64,000 nucleotides of DNA from NCBI GenBank assembly GCA_900660155.1, contig CABFPE010000301.1, positions 811,160 to 875,159 of the forward strand, in the 5' to 3' direction. Each line of letters starts with the position of its first letter. Within the stretch, counting starts at the first letter, position 1. A program made the translations under genes and the position numbers. Origin of the DNA: Hofstenia miamia (taxonomy: Eukaryota > Xenacoelomorpha > Acoela > Hofsteniidae). Below the pieces are notes generated by a model that was given only the letters and a program-made list of their open reading frames with translations, made no database searches and was not told where the DNA came from. Shown here piece by piece: positions 1-12,357 of the stretch.

Positions 1-220
1 TGCAACTGACGGATTTTTAGTTTACTCATTTCTTTTGTTAGTTTTTTTATTAGGATCAGTTTGTATATTTATTCTAACTGCATTGAAATTAATTTTAATC
101 AAAAAATAATTTTTTTACCAAATAAATCAGTTGTGAATATATGTGTCAGTTGTACAATAGCGAATTTATATGAAGTCACCTGTACAATATATATACTTTC
201 CTATATATTATCTAATTATA
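1..220. other. Non-coding start of window
   Basis: I see no gene, RNA or clear repeat here, only AT-rich sequence with a short TATA run near 186-210. It abuts the TA at 219-220 that serves as the left target-site duplication of the next element. Confidence 0.5.
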
Positions 221-1347
221 CAGGGTGATTAGAAGTCAATTCCGGGTTTTAAACTTTTCTATTCATTTTAATAATTGATCGATTGTTTGCAAACAAGTCT
301 CATAACAAAATGCATATTTCAAAATTTATTTTAATGTGTTTCAGATTCATTTGTGAGTATTAAATAGTTTAATTCTTTAAGTTCTCTGGTTCGTTCCCTG
401 AGTCATTTCGTTCATTATACGCCAGCTTTGAGAATGCTCAGCGTTTACGAAAGAATTCAGATTGTTTTATTGATGGCTCAACTGCAATCTGTGACTTTTG
501 AATGAAGACACCTTGCACGTGATGGGTGTGAATGTGGGAAGTGAAAGGACAATCGGAGACACCTTCACTCGGTTCAAGGAAACGGGCTGTGTTGGACAGG
601 AGGAGAAGTGGGCACCCATCTAACAAAGAGGAGCATGGAGAAGTTCTGGAACAGTTACTGGAAGAAAACAGCAACACCTCTATCCGTAAGCTGTGCAATG
701 AAACAGGTCATTCTTATGGAAGGATACAATATCCGCTGAAAGTTGGACTGAAAAAATGTCCATACAAGTTGCAAGTTCATCAAGGATTATCAGAAGAAGA
801 TTGCGCCAGCCGATTTCAAATGTGTAATGATCTGCTTTTTTGATGGCTGAAGGTAAAGAGTTTCTGAAACGAATAGAATTTTCTGACGAGGCAACATTCA
901 ACATTAAGGGACTTGTCAATCGCCATAACTGCAGTATATGACAATCATCTGCTTCAAAGGAAGCAATAAAACGTGTACAAGAAGGTGCCGAAATCACTGG
1001 GGCATTAGTTGATTTACGGACCTTTTTTTTTGAAGAAAATGTTTCGTCAGAAAACTATGGAGGAAGATCGGTCTAACATTATTAACCTTTAAAACTTTGT
1101 ATTTCATTTTATGTGTATGCACAATCTGAATAAACGAATCTTACAAATATTATCTTCTAATGGAAACAAAGATGAGACTCAGATTACAAAATGGTGCCAA
1201 TTTAAAAATTTGACTACCTCCAATGCTCACAGATGATTCTGAAACACATTAAAATATGAAATTTGATATAAGACTTGTTTGCAAACATTGTATCAATTAT
1301 TAAAATATAAACATTTAAAATCCAGAAGGGACTTCTTGATCGCCTGC
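221..1347 (+). mobile_element. Decayed Tc1/mariner-superfamily element with long terminal inverted repeats
   Basis: The ends are imperfect inverted repeats of roughly 120-130 bp. The left arm starts cagggtgattagaagtc (221) and contains tgtttgcaaacaagtct and ttttaatgtgtttcag. The right arm, reverse complemented from 1347, starts gcaggcgatcaagaagtc and contains the same internal blocks in the same order. A TA lies just outside each end (219-220 and 1348-1349), as expected for TA-target transposons. The interior holds a broken transposase reading on the + strand. At about 1.13 kb the element is too short to hold a full transposase plus these arms, so it is internally deleted. Seen: arms, TA and transposase remains. 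Inferred: the superfamily assignment. Confidence 0.75.
435..941 (+). pseudogene. Broken DDE transposase (N-terminal half)
   Basis: The remains lie inside the long-TIR element. An opening stretch near 435-503 (ERIQIVLLMAQLQSV) resembles the first helix of these transposases. After a frame change, 532-843 reads through SRKRAVLDRRRSGHPS, a typical linker between the two helix-turn-helix domains, and CPYKLQVHQGLSEED. After a stop and another frame shift, 861-941 encodes RIEFSDEATFNIKGLVNRHN, where SDEATF holds the first catalytic aspartate of Tc1/mariner-superfamily transposases. The second Asp and the third acidic residue are missing. With at least two frame shifts and stops it cannot make active protein. 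Confidence 0.7.
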
Positions 1348-1349
1348 TA

Positions 1350-2032
1350 TAGCATTAAAGCAAATTCATTATATTGCTCAATGTTTTGTAATTAGTGGTT
1401 ATGGGCATTTAGGTATTAATAATAAGAATAAAATACTTCCTAAATTTAGAATGTTTGAAATATGTTTAGCCTCTCTCTAATAAGCACGCGTGATATGAAA
1501 CACAGTACTTTATAGTTAGTTTACTTAATGGTGGACTTACATAAGTAGGTTTGTGAATTTCTTAATTTGTATCAAGTTGAATATGAAAAAGGAACCATTA
1601 TACTAATTTTCGTCAGTAGGCATGGCATTGAACCATTTTGTGAATACACCATTGCCTCCTATAATAATTGGATGCGCTCTTTAAGTCAACCTCCTGGCGT
1701 TTGAAAAATGCGGGAATTCATATTTCTAAAATGGATGTTGCCCCAACTAAAAATACTGGTCATTTATTTCCAATTGCTCAAAAAGAGGATGTTGCTCCAT
1801 TTTCGGAAAAATGAATAAGAAAAATTTTAATATGAATAACAACGAGCCTAACTCTGATATCAATGACTAACCTATACGCAGTAAGCGAAATGATTTATCA
1901 GCATTGGAAGTTTTTGTTAAAATTTGTTCTTTCTTTATTTCACTAAATGTTCATTTTTGTTGCAATATATTCGTGGAAAACACTGCCATTCCTCATATTT
2001 GTACAAGTGACTAATATATATATATATATATA
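1350..2032. other. Non-coding stretch, possible unidentified fragments
   Basis: No gene is supported. A short open stretch near 1698-1815 reads like protein (AGIHISKMDVAPTKNTGHLF) and ends in stops; I do not recognise it. A TA microsatellite occupies about 2013-2032. Confidence 0.35.
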
Positions 2033-2550
2033 AGAGCCGTTTTAGGTTACCATTTTTGAGATTTTTGGACCCAAAACGGCTCGGCCTCTAATTTTGGTAA
2101 CCCAAAGCGCCTCTTTGCAGTTCTAGGCCTTCTAACAACCGGATTTTTAAAATTTTCCGCTTTTTTTAAAAAATAACATCTTGGACCCATAACGCCTTTA
2201 TAATTTTTCAATATCACTTGAAAGTTGGAAAAAAATATTTTTTTTGCTCTAAATGGGCTTATTTGAAATACTTTGAATTAAAAAATGTCTTAGATGTTCA
2301 TATATGAAGGGTAGCGCATCCACAAAGCAGAAAATTTTTGGCATTGAAATGGGGGTGCCATGTTTTGCTGCTCTCCCTCTATGATACCCATGCCAATAAA
2401 CATGAAATTCGAGATTTATATCTGCAAGACTTCTAAGTGCATGATAAAAACAAAAAAATTGAAGAAAAAATATTGAAAAGTTATATTTTTGCTGGTAAAC
2501 CAAAGCGCCTCTGAAAAAAATGGGAGACCCAAAGTGGCTCTGAGAAGACA
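2033..2550. repeat. Possible degraded inverted-repeat element
   Basis: The left side reads agagccgttttaggttacc. The reverse complement of the right side near 2520-2545 reads agagccactttgggtctccc, each followed by a T-rich run. Inside and at the ends the phrase acccaaagcgcctc or close variants recurs (around 2100 and 2500). TA-rich sequence flanks both sides. This looks like a MITE of about 0.5 kb, but no clear target duplication separates from the TA runs and no coding remains are visible. Confidence 0.35.
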
Positions 2551-3149
2551 CAAAGCGCTATATATATTTATGAAAATGATTTTTTTGTAAAATATTGGCG
2601 CTTTGTAACAATATTTTTAGTAGAGAATGAAAGTTTAGTTTTTGTATGAATAATAACAGTGTAATGAATAACTAAAGCTGTCACAACATGACAATTCTCA
2701 TGGTATTGCAATACCTATCAACTCATGATAGAAAAAACTTTTTTTTCATATCACGATACCTCTGAAAACCAGGGAAAATGAAAATTTTAGCCCATTGTAT
2801 TTTCATAATTATTGAAATTATTTGATCGCATTCCATACATGGGTCCACTATTTGCAAATAGTGCAAATAGGCACCCTTCTTCGGGTTGTCCACTCTTTGT
2901 GTTAATCCCAATTTACATAGTGCCTCTAGTTATATCAAAAAAATACAGTAACATAAGTTATCATTATATAATAATAGCCACGCATGTGCACGTTCATATG
3001 GACAAAAATTATATATTATCAGCTCATTTCATTTGAAATTTCTTATTTTAATGATATACTATTATTGCACATTGCTACAAAAATGGCATGCTTTTAGAAT
3101 GGTGACACAGTAAAAATGCAATATTTTTAGAAAATATCATTTCTAGGAA

Positions 3150-3640
3150 GGCATTGATTGAAAATGCAGTGATGCATATACGTTATTACTTAATGTTACA
3201 TTTATAGATGTAATTTTAGTCTTAAAACAACTAAAACAATTTCAAAACCGATATCTTCAATATTAAATGAAATATAGAAAGGGCTTCTTCACTGCGTTTA
3301 TCATTTCAAAGAAGTAATTAGTAATAAATACAGTAGTCCATAAAGGTATTACCAAACATTATAATTCCAGTCATAATTTTTGTCAATGAAATGCATAAAG
3401 ATAGTCGGAAAGCAATGTCTTCAATATTTATTGAGATATAGAACATTTCTTACTAAATAATCACTTCTCAGTTATCTCCCATTTAGAAAATCATTGATAA
3501 AAAAGCAGTAGTCCATATAAAATTTTGTTAAATATTGCCATTTTAGGGATATTTTCAGGTTTCTAAATTAATAAAACCAATCCGAAAGTAAAATCTTTAA
3601 GAATCATGAGAAATTAGCGCATTTCTGAAATAATGTTGCA
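3150..3640. repeat. Three diverged tandem copies, about 164-177 bp each
   Basis: A motif like cagtagtccata occurs at about 3167, 3331 and 3506. A second motif like tcttcaatatttattgag occurs at about 3254, 3418 and (decayed) 3595. The spacing of the two motifs is the same from copy to copy, which indicates an old tandem triplication rather than chance. Copies are strongly diverged. Confidence 0.45.
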
Positions 3641-3708
3641 TCATTTCGCGGGGATGTCACATCAACTGAATTATTTTTGTCAATTTTCAATTTTAAAAAA
3701 TTTGCGAC

Positions 3709-3729
3709 TATATATATATATATATATAT
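3709..3729. repeat. TA microsatellite
   Basis: A pure alternating TA run. Similar runs lie at about 2013-2032, 4947-4962, 6148-6165, 24327-24363, 25326-25419 (mixed TA/TG), 32899-32937 and 63939-64000. Confidence 0.9.
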
Positions 3730-3891
3730 CACAGACATAAAAGTGAAGTGAGAGCGAGAGATTGGAGAATTTGAGCAGAGCATGGTAAGGGAGAAATCCA
3801 TTTGAAAGAACGTTTCTTGAACCGTTCCATAGAGTGGAACAGGGCATGAGAATGCCACCAACAGGGAAAAGCATAAAGAATTGCACAAGTA

Positions 3892-4059
3892 ATGGACTTG
3901 AACAACGAGAGCTTCACACATGTCAAGCTAGTTGACCTCCAAGATGGGTATGAGGAGGAGAAAAATTCACTGGGGGAGGTAGATCCATCGGGGGACACTG
4001 AAAAGGAGTTACCATATGTCTTGGTTGGGATAAAATCAAAATGGTTAACAGAAGACTAA
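3892..4059 (+). pseudogene. Unrecognised coding-like fragment
   Basis: From the ATG at 3892 a 55-codon stretch ends at a TAA at 4057-4059. It has an acidic, soluble-protein composition (FTHVKLVDLQDGYEEEKN; ELPYVLVGIKSKWLTED). Reading past the stop gives more protein-like sequence (IDNSSSSDENRSVFACSK) before further stops. The stretch from about 3740 to 4270 is purine-rich and less AT-rich than its surroundings. I do not recognise a family. It could be the fossil of a transposon gene or a retrocopy. The longer opposite-strand frames here are low-complexity shadows. Confidence 0.25.
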
Positions 4060-5030
4060 ATAGACAACAGCTCCAGTTCAGATGAAAATCGCAGTGTCTT
4101 CGCATGCAGTAAGTAGGACGAGTTGAGAACAGATTGAAAGAGGTCGTTAATGGTATCAAGAAAGAAAAGATCAGCACACACAGAACATTGACGTGGGCCA
4201 CTAGCCACAAAAGCAGGGAAAGAGATAAATTAATTGATCTTGACATACTGGTTAGATAAACTTTGCCATCCTGAGTAGAGTAGGTGAGATAATGACTTTT
4301 TGTGAACACGTAACAAAGACTTCACTTCTGACCGGTTTTATTAGTTTTTGAAAGTTTAAGTTCGGCCTACAATTGTATTTTTGATAAAATTTCACATGGA
4401 AAAAAATTTTTAATAAATGCCTTTTTTGATATGATATAACTGAAACTGTGCGATTTAATATGAAATACTCTGTAAATATTGCATATATCATTTTTGTTTT
4501 TAAAACATAAATCTTGTGCAATACTCCATTTTTTAATCAATGACTTCTTTGGATAATATAACCGAAGCATATTAAGGAATAATTTACATCTCATTGAATA
4601 TTGAAGATAACGGTTTTAATAGTTTTAAAACTGTGGCTCTATGTAATTTCAAGTTAATACAGAAAAGAGTATCAATGTAAAATTTTTGCAAATAATGCGC
4701 TATGTATAGAATGCGCTCAAAGAATTTAACTAATTATGAAGTTTTAATGGGCTTAATTTTCGTTTTCTTTGATGATAATTTGTGCTGCAATGCGTTTTTC
4801 ATATTGTGGGTAGATATATGTTAGGGCTGGCAACGATTAATTTATTTTAATAGTAATTTAAAATTCTCCACTAACATTTATTGACAAACTCATTTAAGGA
4901 AAAATAAGGAGTTTTCTTATTCAAATATTATCAGATAATCATCTACATATATATATATATATTTTTTTTTAAATAACTTATAAAAGTGTATCAAATTTAC
5001 TTTTGTTTTTTTTAGAAAACACAAACAGAC

Positions 5031-5117
5031 ATATATATATATATATATNNNNNNNNNNNNNNNNNNNNNNNNNNNNNNNNNNNNNNNNNNNNNNNNNNNN
5101 NNNNNNNNNNNNNNNNN

Positions 5118-5152
<35 letters not shown>

Positions 5153-5158
5153 GTTTTA
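5031..5158. repeat. TA microsatellite containing a 69-N gap (5049-5117)
   Basis: Alternating TA on both sides of the unknown bases shows that the gap lies inside a microsatellite whose true length is unresolved. Confidence 0.9.
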
Positions 5159-5372
5159 TATATATATATAGGTGCTGTATGCATTAGAGCATTTCTTAAC
5201 AGTGTATAAAACACCAGTGGCGTCCGATGTCCCATAGTATACATAATCATTTTCATGATTTTTGCATGCATAGTTGACATTATACACATTTGTCTAACAT
5301 TAAATAATATGCCTACAGCCCCATTATAAATTATCGCATGCGTATATATTGTACAGCTTAAGAACTCTCTAA

Positions 5373-6139
5373 CTTGCGCTTTGTACAATTCACACGCACA
5401 CTTGCGCTTTGTGCGACTTATTAACTTTCAAATATAATTTCTCAAACTATACACTGTTAATTTTAAATTATGGCAATGTAATTAGTATTTTGGTATATAA
5501 TGATTTTTTGATCAGAAAGCAAATTTGAAAAAAATAACAGCATAATCCGCAGCCTTGCGCTTTGTATACAAAATACACACATACTTGCACGTTGTACAAA
5601 CACATTCTTATCAAAAACATTTATTTTAAGAATCAACAATTATGCTGGAAATTATAACTTAAAACGCGAGAAGACTTGATTTACCTCAGAATGAATTTTA
5701 AACCAGATCGAGCTACAATGAACCTCTTTGAATGGGACTATGTGGAGAGCCGAACCGAAAATACTCAAAAGTAAAGGCTTTTAAACATTTCGGCTTGTTG
5801 ACAAGTCTGACTATAAATACTTAACTAGCTATGTCAATGCGACTTTCTATATTTACGCGCCTATAAATAGTGGTAAGTTTGCCTGATGTGCAAAGAGTAA
5901 TTACAGCATGGCAAAATTTCGCAATTAAAACTAAATTTTTAAAGTGCAAATGTGTGTGCAATATTTTTTTATACAGAGACTTCAATTTTTTAATAAAAAA
6001 TGTGAATTTAAAAATGCTTTAGAAAGTGTTTTCTGCCTCGAAACATTTGTTAATACCGAACTGCTAACTTGTGCTTTGTACTATGTGAAAATCCGTTCAG
6101 CTTACACTTGATGCACTTTTTTCAAATACAAAGAGCAAG
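5373..6139. repeat. Cluster of a cttgcgctttgta-like motif
   Basis: The motif or near matches occur at about 5373, 5401, 5554, 5584 and 6068 on the + strand, and inverted at about 6127-6139. Spacing is irregular, so it is not a simple tandem array. It may be a decayed element or a protein-binding cluster. Confidence 0.35.
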
Positions 6140-6169
6140 TATAAGTTTATATATATATATATATACTGC

Positions 6170-9100
6170 TCTGGAGCAAAGCTGTATCGCCCTCTCACCT
6201 TGTAGAACATATCTGCTGATAAAATTGTAAAATTGTATTTTGAACTCCATATGCACGCTTCTTACACTAAAATTAATCGTATTGATTTATGGAGTAACTA
6301 TGCATAAATGTTGCCTTGAATGTCGGTTATAACAAACAAAAAAGTGTCTGGCCATTTTGGCTCAGAACCGTATGTATATGTGGATATTTGTTAAGCATAT
6401 CTAGCCTCTGAATTTCTATTTATTAGAATTGAAAACAATTGAAAATATCTGCTGCATCTGGAGATTGCAACATCTGTTTGCGTGCATTCTTTTTCCGTCT
6501 CTTTAACCATTTTTCTTGATAATGCTTTACTCAATGCAAGAATTGTACATGTAGAAGTCATATATTGCTTTCGAAATAAGTGTTATAATAGTCTTCTAGG
6601 CTGATATGGCTTCACAATTAGCTGAACACTTATTATTAGCGCTTTCCAAAAATAAGCACGACATGTTAATATTAAGGACATATTTGACCTTTCCAATGTA
6701 AGAAATGAGATACTATAATATAGAATAATATTATATATATTCTAACAATGTAATGGTAATCACCCAACTTAGTTTCACATGTCTTAATTCGCTAATTTTT
6801 CAGTGTATTATTCAAGAATTAATATATTAAAAAATTGAGGAAATATATTTAATGGTTAAGATATAAATGAATTTATTACAACGTATATTTTTATTAAATT
6901 GGGTACACTTGGTCATCTTGAAAGAAGATAAAATAAATAAATTTATAGCATCACTGTTAGAATTTCCCTGCTAATTCCCTATTGATTCTATAAAAAGGCA
7001 AGAAAATTGAGACAGTGAAGGTGTATTTTAACCAAAGTTTTAGAGAAGTGGAACTAAATTTTGGTGGAATTGTGTTTAAGAGATTTTACAACACTTCAAA
7101 GATTATCTCCGCATTTATCCTCAACATCCAATGAATCATTTGGACGGCTACTTATTTAGATTTTAAGTTGATTCATTTCACGATTATCAAAAAAATTTTC
7201 ATGGGAATTCCAATATGTTCCTACCCGCTACTATTATTAAAAACAAAAAGGAGGACCATTTGGGCAAAATCATTAGAAAATGGTTTTGAAAGTTATTTTA
7301 ATTCATTATTTCCAGTGCAATGCTTTTCTTTATTAATTTTGTCATTAGAATATAATATTTTTATCAATTGTATTTGCAAATAAAGGAGCACCGCTTCAAA
7401 ATAGAATTAGCGTGGTTATCGTGTGTTGTTAAATGTTTAGCTTATCTCAATTCCCATTGGATTGTAATTGAATAATTTTGGTTGATATATGACCGATAAC
7501 GTATTTACGCTTGCTTTACCACTTAAATTTCATTTCGTCGTTTGTTCAGATAATATTTCTTCATTTACATATCACATTTGATGACCTTGTTTATTTTCAA
7601 AACTTCCCAACTCTCAAATGGAAATTGTTTTTTTGATGCTGATGAAGTGAAGGGTTCTCTCGAAGCTTGAGCTGTTTAATATTGAAAAATTTGTACCAGT
7701 ATTACATATATATGCATCATTTGAATTTTAAACTTTTTCAAAGCGTACTGGGATGCAAGGGTGTGCACCTGTAAATTTTTCAAAGTTCATAAATAATATT
7801 TTACTAATCAAAGTTTTTCTAATATAGCATTCAATAAATTGTTTTAAACGTGAAGCAAGCTCAAACTCTATAGATATTTGACGAAAGTTTTTGAAAATTC
7901 ATTCGCGGTATTAGATTTGGAAAATTTATCATTAAATCATTGCACCTAATTTTGTCAAGACTAGCTGTATAATTTGCTTGGTCGCACTAAAACTGATGTG
8001 AAGAACATATTGCTGATGCGGATTTTCCAAGGCACAGATCCTGGATTGCTTTGTCTTGTCGTTAGGAAATACAAAACAAGCCTGGAAATTTGTCGAATTT
8101 GGGAATTGCTTATGGAAAAGAAACTTTTCATTTGAGAAGACATAAAGTTTTTAGAATGGGAATGAGCTTTACGGGCATTCAAAATTTGACCTTTAAGGAG
8201 GTGAAGTAATTTCTTGTAAAAATTATTTTTCAATTCTTGTAAAAATTATTAAAGGCTTCTAGAAATTGGAAAAACTCATTTTTAAATTCACGCTTGCGAT
8301 TAACTTGATGTAAGGGGATCTGAATTTGATGGTGTTTATAGAAATAATGCCACAGTTTTATTTGAATGCTATTTCCCTTACACCACTGTCTAGGAGTGTT
8401 TCCAATTTCAAATATGAATAATGAATGAAGAATAAAATAAATGGTGGTCGTGGCTTTCGCACTATGCATGATTCGCTATTGCGTTTTTCATTTCCTCTTT
8501 CTAAATGCCTCTTAATTGCATTAGGCTAGCGAAGGTGTTTTCCAACTAGTGCGTAATTAAATCAGGTGAGATCGCCACTCCAACTCACCCGCCTTCCTAC
8601 ATATTTTTATGACAACACATTTTTTTTCATTCGCACGATCATTAACATTTTACTCTAAAGGAAACAGGTTTTCAAAATTTTGTTTGTTTTAAATTAAGAA
8701 ATATTGATATCCTTAAAAAAATTAAAATCTTAGACAAGTATTGATGGAAAGTTTGAATTGTGCATCCATTGTCCTTGTTCTGCTACTAAGAGATATATCG
8801 TAGAAATTAGTAAAAACTATTGACGAAGACCTAGCCGAACATATTTCCTTTCGGGTAATCAAATGTCAAATACAGTTTATTCTTCGATGCCATTTTATTA
8901 ATTCACCATTTTACGATTTTCGCAATTTTAGTAAAATTAACTCAAGTGTTTCGTAGAAGCAATGAACAGTCGTGCGGAGATTGGTGTGACGACATTAATA
9001 TCATTTAACTTCAATTTTCCTGAAAATCGCCATTTTACATTTTAAGAAATACTCGATTTTGTAAATATGTATGTTGTTATCACTTCTTTGAACATTGGCC

Positions 9101-11064
9101 AATTGAATTTTTTCAAAGCACATTTTTCGTTTTTTGCGCCAAAGTACTAATCTATTCTTTGTGTTTATTTTTTGATGTGTCAAAACGCACAAGTTTACTA
9201 AGTAAATTAGAATGCTAGATAAACCGGACTTCAATAGTAAATTCATGCTATTTGAAACTGTAGAATATTATTTTAATTGTTTGAAGCAATTAATTATGTA
9301 ATTTATTATTTGGAAACAATTACATAAAAACGCCAGCTGTTTACGCAGTGCCATCTAGGCGGTTTCAAAACTTGGTTTGGTTCTTACATACATATTTAAC
9401 TCAGCGCTTTCCAAATGACATAGAGTCCTGGATATCCAGAACTCTGTGGCAAAAGGTGAACTGTACACTGGTTTTAGGCACCGAAAAAAATGTAATAAAT
9501 ACGAAAATGAGTAATTGCTATACCTAATTCATTACTACAACAACACCTTCAATGGAAGTGTTATTGTTTAATGCTCACACATTAACATTAAACGCAGCAC
9601 TAAATAACCTTGAATATCGGCAAGTGACACTCAGGTATATTTCGATATTATAGAAAGATGTTAAGCTATTAGTTGTTAATGTCGAAAACAAGTCGCATTT
9701 ATTCAAAAAACAATCGTCAGATCAGATGTTGATTGGCCAAAATTTATTACTAAATTTAAGCATGTGCTTTATAGTTAAAAATCATCAGCATTTCATACTG
9801 GAATGTTTTTGTGACATTCTTTAACCATGTTTATTAATATATGGCTAAACATAATCAGATTTATCTGATTTACTAGTAACTTGCTGCTAGGATCAGAGGT
9901 GCAGCCAGCCCATGGAATTTAGGGGGGGGTAAAAAAATTTCAATTTTATTGCAATGTTTTACTAAGCTAGCTCTATTATCTCTGAGGGGAGGGTGATCTG
10001 GTTTCATTCAGTAGCTACGTCATTGGTTAGGATAATAATATTTATTATAACTGAATATAGCGTATAGATATTATTTTTGCAAATATAAATTAGATTGCTG
10101 TTTATTTTGTGCTGATAGGCTTTAGAAAGGTTGTAGGTAATTGAATTTGAGTTCCAAGCTCAATAAACTATTACTACTACTTTAAATAGATTGTTTACAG
10201 CTTAATAATGAATTGAAGTTGGTTTATCAGTAAGTTACTAGCAAGTAAGTGCGATGCCCGATAAGCACTCTTTCCCTCATTTCTTTGAATTGTTGATATT
10301 CGTCCTGCCAACTTATTTTTTACAGAAATTCATTTTCTTTTTGTTTCGATTAATACCGCACCTTCTCCTTAAGAATGCGAATATTTTTTTGAGAAAACAT
10401 TTTTATTTAAAAGCATAATTTCACTTTTACTATTATTCATTATTAACTGAGACTTTTATGGTCGATTGCAAAAATTTTTTAATTTTGTGTGTTTTAGAAA
10501 ATTTTATTAAAAATTCTTTTGAGAAATGGTAACAAATTATATATATTGATTTCCAAGAAAATATGAGAATTTAATCTAAGATAATGGCGGGTATTTTATA
10601 GTGTAAAAAAGATTTTCTTCTCACTTTTATTCAAATTGACAATGGACTACCTTGGAAATTTTGGTTGTTCATGGGTTTTTAACAGTGACTAAGTCAATAA
10701 GACCTTACTGGCTGCTATTTTCACAATATTTTTTTTGAAATAAATCGGCTCTAGCGATACGGTAGGCTTTCCAATTTCTATCAATGAATTCCAAATCGTA
10801 TAACCTAATTCAAAACTACTTTCACCGAAGTTTTTGAATTCTATCCAAGGCTGCAATGTGAATTCTACAATTTCAAAATCACCACATGGTATGTGCAATA
10901 TGCACCAAATGCTATGCTAGAGTAGAAATTTTTCATTAAAACGTCCGATTATTTGCTAAGTGCGAAGCGTTCGAGATTTAAAGCGTTTGAATGACTTCTT
11001 TATTAACTGAAATTAGGACATAGAGAAATCGATTACGAAGTGTTGATGTATAGTATACATATAA
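6170..11064. other. Long non-coding stretch
   Basis: AT-rich sequence with no frame that I can tie to a known protein and no RNA gene. A short G-rich spot near 9897-9990 (ggtgcagccag followed by a run of g) resembles the end of a small transposon, but the partner end is uncertain. Confidence 0.4.
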
Positions 11065-11066
11065 TA

Positions 11067-12357
11067 TAGTTGGCTGCAAAAAAATGAGACTAGAAAAAAG
11101 CCATATTACTTTTGAACTACTTGAACGTAACAACTCAAGAAAGGTACGATTTTAAAGATACATTAAAGGACTATAAGTAAAAATCAAAGTCTAATTTGTT
11201 TTCCTCCTGTAGAAATAACTTCATTCAAACGAACTGAAACTGATTTCATTAAATTGGACTTCATTTCAGATGTCAAAATGTGTTGACTTTCTTGAATTTT
11301 TTCTTTTAAATCGGATATATTTTTCGGATTTTTCTTCTCAACGTCATTTTTCAATATCTGCCACACATTTTCGATTGGAGAAAGATCAGCAGAACTTGGT
11401 GGCCATTGCAAAAACTGGATATTATTTTCAGAAAACCAATTTTTTGTCTTTGCTGACGTGTGCGGGGTTGCTCCGTCCTGTTGGAGTATCCATCCATCAT
11501 CATATAAAGCATCAGCATAAGGCATAAATTCAGCTATAATTTGGCAATATCTTTGACTGTCGATTGTGGCTTTTCCGTCTAAAATTTTCAAATAAAACCC
11601 ACGATAGCAAAGTGCTCCCCAAACCATAATTTTTTGATCGAACTTTGGAACCGCTTTTGTTGGTCTTGGACATTTCTTTGACGACCACACTTGTACTTTG
11701 TTTCTGTGTAGTTGAAATACGCACTCATCAGTTATCCAAACATCTTCAAAAGTGTAGTCTTTCCAATCTTTCACGAAATTTAATCTTTTTTCTTGATGTT
11801 CTTTTGTAATCAGAAGTCGATTTTTTCTGCCAATTTTTGTAACTCCACTTTTTTTCAGTGTTCTCTGAACTGTGGTTTCATGCACAGAGATGTCGGCTTC
11901 AGTTTGAAGTCGGTTTGCAATTTTTTTCCCAGAAATATAGGGATTTTTGAGAGCAATTGCGACTGTTTTCTGAATGAATTTTCCAATAATTTTTCGAGGG
12001 CGTCCACTTCCTTTTCTTCTTTTGAGAGATTCTCCTTGTCGAATTTTTTTCAGCTTTCGAAAATAAGTTGATCGAGAAATTTGCGATGTCGCAAAGGCGT
12101 TTTCAAGCTGTTCCAACGTTTCCATTCCGAAGAAATCAAGTAGAAACTTTGCAAAGCAAAACAATTTGTTTGGTAAGTGTTTTCAAATAATTACGAAGTA
12201 CCAGTTTAATTAATTAACTTTTTTGCTTGACCATTTTAAAGTTCACAAAATTCTCGTTGTCTTTTATTTTTATAGTTTTCCTCTAAAACGTCTCAATACG
12301 TTTCCACAAAGCGTTAAAAAATAGGTGTTCAGTCTCATTTTTTTTTGCAGCCAACTA
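11067..12357 (-). mobile_element. Complete Tc1-type DNA transposon
   Basis: The left end starts tagttggctgcaaaaaaa then tgagac. The right end, reverse complemented, is the same except for nine instead of seven A residues. The terminal repeats are thus about 24-26 bp and nearly perfect. TA lies on each side (11065-11066 and 12358-12359), the Tc1/mariner target. Because the ends sit in ATATA the boundary could shift by two or three bases. The 1.29-kb element carries one intact transposase gene on the - strand. Near-identical ends and an open frame suggest a recent insertion. Confidence 0.9.
11184..12164 (-). CDS. Tc1-family transposase (DD34E), apparently intact
   Basis: This enzyme would bind the element's terminal repeats and catalyse cut-and-paste transposition into TA sites. 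The frame is 326 codons with no internal stop, the normal size for Tc1 transposases (about 330-350). A paired DNA-binding region spans about residues 14-110, with the GRPR linker (KGSGRPRKI) near 51-59. The catalytic triad is visible: Asp146 in WITDECVF, Asp230 in LQQDGATPH and Glu265 in LSPIENVW. Exactly 34 residues separate the last two, defining DD34E. The second methionine (METLEQLENAF, codon 14, about 12125) is the likelier start because family homology begins there. It lies antisense to the calcium ATPase gene, within presumed intron. Activity is inferred, not shown. Confidence 0.9.
   Translation of the reverse strand: MFCFAKFLLDFFGMETLEQLENAFATSQISRSTYFRKLKKIRQGESLKRRKGSGRPRKIIGKFIQKTVAIALKNPYISGKKIANRLQTEADISVHETTVQRTLKKSGVTKIGRKNRLLITKEHQEKRLNFVKDWKDYTFEDVWITDECVFQLHRNKVQVWSSKKCPRPTKAVPKFDQKIMVWGALCYRGFYLKILDGKATIDSQRYCQIIAEFMPYADALYDDGWILQQDGATPHTSAKTKNWFSENNIQFLQWPPSSADLSPIENVWQILKNDVEKKNPKNISDLKEKIQESQHILTSEMKSNLMKSVSVRLNEVISTGGKQIRL

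Noticed and set aside
3923-4309. 128-codon - strand open frame
   Set aside because: Leucine/serine-rich low-complexity translation opposite a purine-rich + strand; no family resemblance.
7961-8469. Two overlapping - strand frames
   Set aside because: No recognisable motif; probably chance in AT-rich sequence.
10689-10898. 69-codon - strand frame with protein-like composition
   Set aside because: No family recognised, no splice context or neighbour to support it.
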